10,940 nucleotides of DNA from Chloroflexota bacterium (GTDB lineage: Bacteria > Chloroflexota > Limnocylindria > Limnocylindrales > Limnocylindraceae). Location of the stretch: assembly GCA_009692905.1 (NCBI GenBank), contig SHYI01000024.1, positions 1 through 10,940 on the forward strand, given 5' to 3'. The notes beneath the pieces are model-generated. The model made no database searches and was not told the DNA's origin. It saw only the letters and a list, made by a program, of their open reading frames with translations. Positions within the stretch are counted from its first letter, which is position 1. Every line of letters starts with the position of its first letter. A program made the position numbers and the translations under genes. Shown piece by piece: positions 1 through 4,618 of this stretch.

Positions 1-3
1 GCG

Positions 4-222
4 GTGCTGAACTGGCCCGCCCCGATTGCGATCGGGCTCCTCTTCCTTGTGGTGATCCTCCTCCTCCTCGTGGGGCAGACCTCGATCTTCCTACTGCGCC
101 TCGTGGCGGCCGACCGAAAGGGGCGCCGCGCACCGATGCGGAGCGCCACGAAGACGGTTGGACAGCTTGAGGATGAGGCGAAGGGCGACAAGGGGAGCGG
201 CGGCGTGGGAGAATCCCGCTAA
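4..222 (+). CDS. Small single-pass membrane protein, unknown function (possibly 5'-partial)
   Basis: The reading frame begins at a GTG and encodes 72 residues, but only three bases precede it, so the true start could lie outside the window. Residues about 6-33 are strongly hydrophobic (rich in Leu, Val, Ile) and form one membrane segment. A positively charged stretch (DRKGRR, about 37-42) follows, then a polar, probably disordered tail with Lys, Asp, Glu and Gly. The positive-inside rule puts the tail in the cytoplasm. I do not recognise a family. The stop codon shares one base with the next ATG (TAATG), so it is probably translationally coupled to the downstream genes that lead into pyrK-pyrD-pyrE. 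A small membrane anchor or regulator for that operon is possible but not shown by the sequence. Confidence 0.6.
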   Translation: MLNWPAPIAIGLLFLVVILLLLVGQTSIFLLRLVAADRKGRRAPMRSATKTVGQLEDEAKGDKGSGGVGESR

Positions 223-548
223 TGCCAGTGCTTGCAACCTACTTCTCGATTCGACGGGGGCGCGACCCCTTCTTTAAGTTTTTCATGCGCACCCTCTTCC
301 CGCGCACGGTGAAGGAGTACGAGAAGAAGTTCGGCATCAAGTTCCTCGGCTGGTACAACGTGGCGCACGGCTGGGATTTTGACAACGTGATCATGTTTGA
401 TCTACCCGACTACGGCACCCTCGACAAGCTCGAAGCCGACGAATCGTCACGCGCCCTCGGCCATCGCGCTGGCGAGTGGATGTTCGAGCGCCATCACTCC
501 ATGTTCCTGCGCGAGCGACTCTCTTCAGATCTGGAGTACACGGGCTGA
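222..548 (+). CDS. Conserved-looking small protein, possible dimeric alpha-beta barrel fold
   Basis: This 108-residue soluble protein starts with an ATG overlapping the previous stop by one base, and a GGGAG Shine-Dalgarno at 207-211 supports that start. It has no signal peptide or membrane segment. The predicted order is a strand (VLATYFSIRRG), a helix rich in Phe and Lys, a strand pair around GWYNVAHGWDFDNVIMFDLPDY, then helices with a Trp/His-rich end (EWMFERHHSMF, about 85-95). This layout resembles small dimeric ferredoxin-like barrel proteins such as NIPSNAP or ABM-type domains, but that is a fold guess and I cannot name a family. Its stop overlaps the next ATG by one base (TGATG), so it is co-translated with its neighbours. 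Confidence 0.8.
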   Translation: MPVLATYFSIRRGRDPFFKFFMRTLFPRTVKEYEKKFGIKFLGWYNVAHGWDFDNVIMFDLPDYGTLDKLEADESSRALGHRAGEWMFERHHSMFLRERLSSDLEYTG

Positions 549-1006
549 TGATCTTCGGGCGAAAGCCAAAGGTTGAGGCTCTCCCTCTTGAGGGAGCCCC
601 CGCGATCTCACAAGATGCTGCGCGCCGTTACGCCGACGCCGCCGAAGCGGCAGGCTCCGAGCGAATGCTGGCGATTGAACATGCAACCGAGCGGCTGAGC
701 CGCTACCTACGCGAGCACCGCAACGTGCTGCAGACCGCTGGCCCACTGATCCTTGCGGGTACAGCTGACGCCGCAGAGCTCGTGTTGGAGGAAGAGGGCG
801 GCTTCACCATGAGCTCAACCGATGCCGAGGGCGTTGCCTCGATGGACCGCGTCAGCATCTCCGAGGTTGTTGAGCTGTGGGGCGCCGCTGATCTTTATGA
901 CCGAATTGAAGCGGCACTCCGTGCAGCTGCTGGACTTGCGCCACGACCAACCGGTGCGATCGTGGCGGGCCTCGGCGTGGCCGGGGACGACCGCGCGTCG
1001 GTCTGA
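548..1006 (+). CDS. Hypothetical protein, 152 residues, upstream of pyrK
   Basis: I chose the ATG at 548 because it overlaps the upstream stop in a TGATG coupling and has a GGAG at 533-536. An in-frame ATG at 476 would overlap the preceding gene by 73 bases and add a low-complexity N terminus, so it is unlikely. The protein begins MIFGRKPKVE, then has an acidic, Ala-rich, mostly helical middle (about 25-85) and a C-terminal half containing SISEVVELWGAADLYDRIEAAL, which looks like an amphipathic helix pair. There are no cysteines, membrane helices or catalytic motifs that I recognise. The gap to pyrK is six bases. Its position as third gene of an operon leading into pyrimidine genes hints at an accessory role, but no function can be assigned. 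Confidence 0.8.
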   Translation: MIFGRKPKVEALPLEGAPAISQDAARRYADAAEAAGSERMLAIEHATERLSRYLREHRNVLQTAGPLILAGTADAAELVLEEEGGFTMSSTDAEGVASMDRVSISEVVELWGAADLYDRIEAALRAAAGLAPRPTGAIVAGLGVAGDDRASV

Positions 1007-1012
1007 TTCGCG

Positions 1013-1864
1013 ATGGGCAGCACGCCCGTCGCCGGTGAACTCCTCGCGATTGGCGAACTAGACCCCGGTCGCATTGCGCTTGAGTTCCGCGCACCAAACC
1101 TGATTGCCGCACTGCGCCCAGGCCACGCGCTCCACCTGGTACGCCCGGAGTCGGGCGGCTATCGCGTGCGACGCGTCGCCCCCGTTTCGCGCGTCGACCT
1201 TCTTCGCGGGAGCGTTGAGGTTGCGCTGCAGCCGCGAGCTGATGGCGGCCAAGACGCACTCGCGGGGCTACGCATTGGCGAAGTCATTGAGCTGATCGGA
1301 CCGATCGGTCAGCCGATCCTGATCAATAAGGCCACGATGCGACTACTGCTCATCGCCGACGGCGAAGGGTTCGCCTGGGTCCGTGCGCTGGCGATCGCCG
1401 CAACGAGTGCCGGGGTCAGCGTGACGATGCTGCAGCAGGCGGAGACGGCGGCTGACCTGCCGCCAGCCAGCCTCCTCCCCGATGTCGTGGAGATCGTCGT
1501 CGCCACGAGCGATGGCAGCATCGGCCACCGAGGCACTGTCGCCGACCTGCTCGCCGAGTACGTCTCCTGGGCGGATCAGGCGGTCGTCGCGGGTGCTGCC
1601 GATATTCGAGCAGCGGCGACATCTGCCGCCCTTCGCCGCCGCACCGCAGATCGCACCACCGCGAGCGGTAAGCCCGCGCGCACTCGCACCACACCCGCTG
1701 GTAATCGTGCGCCATGGCTCCAGGCGCTGCTGGCGCACGAGATTGGCTGTGGCATTGGTGCTTGCGGTGGTTGCACCGTTGCAACGCGCGCCGGCCAGGT
1801 GCGCCTCTGTCGCGAAGGTCCAGCGGTCGACGCAACGGGTTCCGCATCAAAGGGTGGTGCATAA
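1013..1864 (+). CDS. pyrK: PyrK-like dihydroorotate dehydrogenase electron-transfer subunit, atypical NAD region
   Basis: The protein (283 residues) matches the iron-sulphur flavoprotein subunit of class 1B dihydroorotate dehydrogenase, which passes electrons between the FMN of PyrD and NAD+ through FAD and a [2Fe-2S] cluster. Seen: a ferredoxin-reductase-like barrel (about 5-100) with RRVAPVS (53-59) where the family has its FAD-binding RRPxS motif; a Rossmann-like domain (about 108-200) including ATSDGSIGHRG (164-174), matching the family's ATDDGSxGHxG; and the cluster loop C246-X4-C251-X2-C254-X11-C266 ending CREGP. Odd points: the usual GGGIGxAPL is replaced by ADGEGFAWVRAL, the CGPxPML motif is missing, and a basic Thr/Arg-rich insert occupies about 208-232. 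NAD use is therefore uncertain. No Shine-Dalgarno is visible. The stop directly abuts the pyrD GTG. Confidence 0.85.
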   Translation: MGSTPVAGELLAIGELDPGRIALEFRAPNLIAALRPGHALHLVRPESGGYRVRRVAPVSRVDLLRGSVEVALQPRADGGQDALAGLRIGEVIELIGPIGQPILINKATMRLLLIADGEGFAWVRALAIAATSAGVSVTMLQQAETAADLPPASLLPDVVEIVVATSDGSIGHRGTVADLLAEYVSWADQAVVAGAADIRAAATSAALRRRTADRTTASGKPARTRTTPAGNRAPWLQALLAHEIGCGIGACGGCTVATRAGQVRLCREGPAVDATGSASKGGA

Positions 1865-2899
1865 GTGCCCCCACGCAAGCGCACAAAGGCGGCCGCGCCG
1901 CGCACGAGTCGAACCGCGCAGATTGCGGTTCAGGCGAACGAGCGGATCAATCCGCTCACCGTTGACCTTGCCGTCACGCTTGGCACCGAGCACCCGCTGC
2001 GACTGGAGCGACCGATTGTCGTCGCCGCCGGTCCGCTCGGCTTTGGCAACGAGGCTGGTGGCGCGATTGACCTGCGAGAGGTTGGGCTCTTTGTGGTGCG
2101 CGGCATCTCGCTGCGACCGCGATTTGGCGGCCTGATGCCACGGCTGGTGGAGGTTCCTGGCGGCCTGATGCATGCGGTGAACCGCGAGAACCCAGGTGCG
2201 GATGAGGTGATCGATCGACACGGCGCAAGTTGGCGCTCCGCTCCGTGCGCCGTCGCCCTCTCCCTCGTCGCCACCTCGGTAAAGGAGCTTGCCCAACTGA
2301 TCGCACGGGTTGAGCGGCGCGCCGATGAGCTTGGCATCGCGGCGCTGGAGATTGATCTCACCGCCCCGTGTGACGGCCTTGACGGTGGCCGATGGGAGTC
2401 GTCGGCGGATGAGGCACTGCGTCTCATTGATACGGCGCGCGGCGCGACTGACCGGCCACTCATTGCGAAGGTCTCGTCGGCGGCGAGTGAGCTCCGTCGC
2501 CTGGCGAGTGAGTCAATCGATGCGGGGATCGATGTGCTCTCTGTGAGCGGATCCCCGCACGGATTTCTCCCTGACCGCGCGCGACGCGGGCCAGCCCTGG
2601 CTGCAGGTGCTGGCGAACTCTCTGGGCCGCTGGTGCGCCCCGCCGCACTCGCAGCAATCGCTGAGGCGGCGAGTGGTGCCGGCGCACCGATCATCGGCGG
2701 GGGAGGGATCGGCTCACCAGCTGACGCGCTCGACACCTTCGCTGCGGGCGCAAGCGCAGTGAGTCTTGGGACGGCACTCTGGGCAGACCCACGACTCCCC
2801 GGAGCGGTGGGTGATTCACTGCGACGTGCGGTGGCGGCCCGCGGTGAGACCAGCGTTCTCGCGTTGCGCGGGAGCGCGCTAGGCTCTCGCCATGAGTGA
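1865..2899 (+). CDS. pyrD: PyrD-like class 1B dihydroorotate dehydrogenase, substrate site rewritten
   Basis: This 344-residue FMN barrel protein starts with a GTG directly after the pyrK stop, with an AAGGGTGG Shine-Dalgarno near 1850-1857. A basic, probably disordered leader of about 28 residues precedes the barrel. Family features: AAGPLGFG (54-61), PRLVEVPGGLMHAVNRENPG (92-111), AKVSS with Lys202, GELSGPLVRP (250-259), and the FMN-phosphate end GGGGIGSPADALDTFAAGASA. The family normally oxidises dihydroorotate to orotate. However, the NxSCPN segment carrying the catalytic Cys reads DLTAPC (164-169). Asn of MLNAxGLxNPG is His103, the Lys of the VTK strand is Arg79, and the later substrate Asn is Gly229. 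The fold and FMN site look real, but the substrate or activity may differ. It overlaps pyrE by eight bases. Confidence 0.85.
   Translation: MPPRKRTKAAAPRTSRTAQIAVQANERINPLTVDLAVTLGTEHPLRLERPIVVAAGPLGFGNEAGGAIDLREVGLFVVRGISLRPRFGGLMPRLVEVPGGLMHAVNRENPGADEVIDRHGASWRSAPCAVALSLVATSVKELAQLIARVERRADELGIAALEIDLTAPCDGLDGGRWESSADEALRLIDTARGATDRPLIAKVSSAASELRRLASESIDAGIDVLSVSGSPHGFLPDRARRGPALAAGAGELSGPLVRPAALAAIAEAASGAGAPIIGGGGIGSPADALDTFAAGASAVSLGTALWADPRLPGAVGDSLRRAVAARGETSVLALRGSALGSRHE
2880..2891 (+). promoter_or_regulatory. Candidate leaderless promoter (-10 TAGGCT) for pyrE
   Basis: TAGGCT at 2880-2885 fits the TANNNT -10 pattern and is followed by exactly six bases and the pyrE ATG at 2892. No Shine-Dalgarno stands at a usable distance. 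No convincing -35 is visible. It lies inside the 3' end of pyrD, so it would be an internal operon promoter. The same spacing occurs at three other gene starts in this window. Confidence 0.5.
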
Positions 2900-3602
2900 A
2901 CCACTGCGTCCACTACGCGAATCGCTAACGCCGCCCGCGGGCTACCCCACCGCGCCAGTCGATCCACGAGATCGCGCAGCAACAGCGCAGCGAATCGAGG
3001 GTCTCTTGCTCGCCACTGGCGCGCTGCAACGCGGCCACTTCCTGCTGAAGAGTGGACGCCATGGCGACAAGTACCTAGAGAAGTGGTCGCTCTTGCAGCA
3101 CCCATCTGCCGCTGCAGAGATCACGCGCGCACTCGCCGTGCAGAGCCTCGAACTCGTTCATGCGCTTGGTGGCGACATTGACCTCGTCGTAGGGCCAACC
3201 ACGGGAGGAGTCCTGTTGGCGTATGAGGTGGGTCGACTCCTCGGTGTGCGCGGGCTCTTTGCGGAAGAGGTGCGTGGCACTGATGGAGCCACCCGTCGCG
3301 AGTTCCGCCGCAGCTTTCAGATTCCACCACGCGCACGCGTGCTCTTGGTTGATGACATCCTGACAACGGGCGGATCACTCCAGGCACTCCTCCCGCCACT
3401 CTATGCCGCGGGTGCCCATCCAATCGCCGCCGCGGTTGTGGCAAGTCGCACGCCGGGACTCACCGCAATTGAGGCAGAGGGGCGAGATCCAATTCCACTG
3501 ATCGCCGGGATCACGCTGAACTTACCGACGTATGAGCCAGTCGACTGCCCACTCTGCGCGGCGGGGGAGCCGATCGGCGCCCCTGGGAGTAGCGGCCGCT
3601 AG
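2892..3602 (+). CDS. pyrE: Orotate phosphoribosyltransferase
   Basis: PyrE joins orotate and phosphoribosyl pyrophosphate to give orotidine monophosphate in cytoplasmic UMP synthesis. The 236-residue protein has GHFLLKSGRHGDKYLEKW (48-65), the substrate/PRPP region of the family, VVGPTTGGVLLAYEVGRLLG (99-118), FAEEV, and the PRPP-binding loop VLLVDDILTTGGS (150-162) with the diagnostic double Asp and Thr-Thr-Gly-Gly. The C-terminal YEPVDCPLCAAGEP (CX2C at 219-222) resembles the tail of Thermus-type PyrE. A Pro-rich leader of about 28 residues is longer than usual, but no later ATG is available. The ATG at 2892 lies eight bases before the pyrD stop. All key residues look intact, in contrast to the PyrD-like neighbour. 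No pyrF is seen next to it. Confidence 0.96.
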   Translation: MSEPLRPLRESLTPPAGYPTAPVDPRDRAATAQRIEGLLLATGALQRGHFLLKSGRHGDKYLEKWSLLQHPSAAAEITRALAVQSLELVHALGGDIDLVVGPTTGGVLLAYEVGRLLGVRGLFAEEVRGTDGATRREFRRSFQIPPRARVLLVDDILTTGGSLQALLPPLYAAGAHPIAAAVVASRTPGLTAIEAEGRDPIPLIAGITLNLPTYEPVDCPLCAAGEPIGAPGSSGR

Positions 3603-4571
3603 TTAGTTCGCGGCGAGTTCAGCCAGCGCAGCATCGAGCTCCTCTGGACTGACGATCCCCTCAAGGGAGCGCAGGATGCGCCCGTCACCTCCGACCGTAA
3701 AGATCCATGGCTCAACCGGCACCTGCCACGCCGTGACGATGCTCGTCGCCTGAAGCCCTCCGCCCGTTGCAAGTACCGGGAGCAAGCGGGTGCCGTTCCA
3801 GCTCATCTGATACGGCTCAACGTGCAGCATCACGACCCCCGGATGTCGATCGGCGGCGTCCTTCAAAAGTGTGAGCGTTGGCCCACACGCCTGTGAGACA
3901 CAGAACGCCGGCGAGGCGAAGGCGATGAGGAAGGGGGTGCCTGTTGCAAGGAGCTCTGTGGCTGAGTTCGTGTAGAAGTCGGCACGTGGTTCTGTATCTG
4001 TTGATACGCCCGCAACGCCCTGTGGGCTTGTGGCCGCGATTGGCGTTGCTACGTTTGGCGCCGCATCACCTGGACGCGGTGCAGTGCCATTTGCCTGCAC
4101 GAAGGAGGTGAAGCGGACGAGCACCGTAGCGCCAGCGGCGTCGGTGCCACTAATTACGAGTCCGATCTCACGTGCACCAACGGGGATTTCGGTGGTGCCG
4201 ATGAAGAAGCCGCGTACGTTGGTGATCGCCCATGCGAAGGGGAGTGGCGATGAAGCGGCGAGCGGTGTGCAGCCGTCGGTAGTGATGTCGAAGATTTCGC
4301 TCTTCAGCGTCCAGGCGGGGGAGCCGAGCGGGAAGCTGGCGCCGTCGATGAGTCCGAGGATGAGTCGAGTTGCACCAGGGGCGAGGTCGCTGTTCGCGAG
4401 TAGGGGGAGTGGCCCAGTGGAGCTCGCCTGACCCGCGGCCGGCCATGCGTCGGTGCAGCCGTTCCTAGCGCTTCCGCTACCGCTGGCGCTGGGGGAGGGG
4501 GTGGCGCCACCGCAGGCGACGAGCGCCGCACAGAGGGTGGCGAGAACGGTGCTCTGCAGGTATTTCTTCAC
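3603..4571 (-). CDS. Secreted lipoprotein with C-terminal thioredoxin-like domain (CX4C)
   Basis: The 322-residue product begins with a GTG and a classic lipoprotein signal: KK, a hydrophobic core and the lipobox LVAC with Cys20, then a Ser/Pro/Gly-rich linker. It should be anchored outside the cytoplasmic membrane. Residues about 45-160 look like a beta-rich domain with hydrophobic alternation; I cannot name it. Residues about 200-320 look thioredoxin/TlpA-like: FYTNSATELLATGTPFLIAFASPAFC, a redox pair C224-X4-C229 followed by GP, HVEPYQ, then VPVEPWIF with a likely cis-Pro at 288 and VGGDGRIL. From memory, CX4C in a PAFCxSxxCGP setting is typical of a thioredoxin-like family in Chloroflexota and Actinobacteria. 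It is divergent from the heme A/heme O synthase gene, and its stop abuts the pyrE stop with no gap. Confidence 0.9.
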   Translation of the reverse strand: MKKYLQSTVLATLCAALVACGGATPSPSASGSGSARNGCTDAWPAAGQASSTGPLPLLANSDLAPGATRLILGLIDGASFPLGSPAWTLKSEIFDITTDGCTPLAASSPLPFAWAITNVRGFFIGTTEIPVGAREIGLVISGTDAAGATVLVRFTSFVQANGTAPRPGDAAPNVATPIAATSPQGVAGVSTDTEPRADFYTNSATELLATGTPFLIAFASPAFCVSQACGPTLTLLKDAADRHPGVVMLHVEPYQMSWNGTRLLPVLATGGGLQATSIVTAWQVPVEPWIFTVGGDGRILRSLEGIVSPEELDAALAELAAN

Positions 4572-4583
4572 GTACTCACTCTA
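4572..4583 (-). promoter_or_regulatory. Candidate leaderless promoter (-10 TAGAGT) for the lipoprotein gene
   Basis: Read on the minus strand, TAGAGT (4583-4578) is followed by GAGTAC and then the GTG start at 4571. This is the TANNNT plus six-base spacing seen before leaderless genes. No strong Shine-Dalgarno or -35 is evident. It sits in the 47-base divergent region shared with the heme A/heme O synthase gene. Confidence 0.55.
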
Positions 4584-4606
4584 TCCCACGTTTCTGAGGC
4601 TCGGCG

Positions 4607-4618
4607 TACCATCTACGT
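4607..4618 (+). promoter_or_regulatory. Candidate leaderless promoter (-10 TACCAT) for ctaA-ctaB
   Basis: TACCAT at 4607-4612 is followed by CTACGT and the ATG at 4619, again a TANNNT hexamer ending six bases before the start codon. There is no purine-rich ribosome binding site upstream. Only 23 bases separate this hexamer from the opposing one at 4578-4583, so polymerase sites for the two divergent genes would overlap. Confidence 0.55.

Noticed and set aside
476..547. Longer form of the third gene starting at the ATG at 476
   Set aside because: It would overlap the 108-residue gene by 73 bases, while the ATG at 548 gives a TGATG coupling with a Shine-Dalgarno upstream.
1288..1326. Cluster of GATC sites and CGATCG palindromes, repeated elsewhere in the window
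   Set aside because: They fall inside coding sequence and follow from frequent Ile/Asp codons in a GC-rich genome; no regular spacing or repeat unit is seen.
1551..1720. Frameshift as the cause of the odd PyrK insert and missing CGP motif
   Set aside because: The frame reads continuously from the Rossmann strand into an intact CX4CX2C loop, and the other frames here do not give family motifs.
1852..3105. Long open frames on the minus strand opposite pyrD
   Set aside because: These are typical antisense shadows of a GC-rich gene; their products are Arg/Ser/Pro-rich with no recognisable motif, whereas the plus-strand frame encodes a clear FMN barrel.
3591..3600. Palindrome AGCGGCCGCT as an operator or cloning scar
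   Set aside because: It is short, lies in the pyrE coding end, and such GC palindromes are expected in DNA of this composition.
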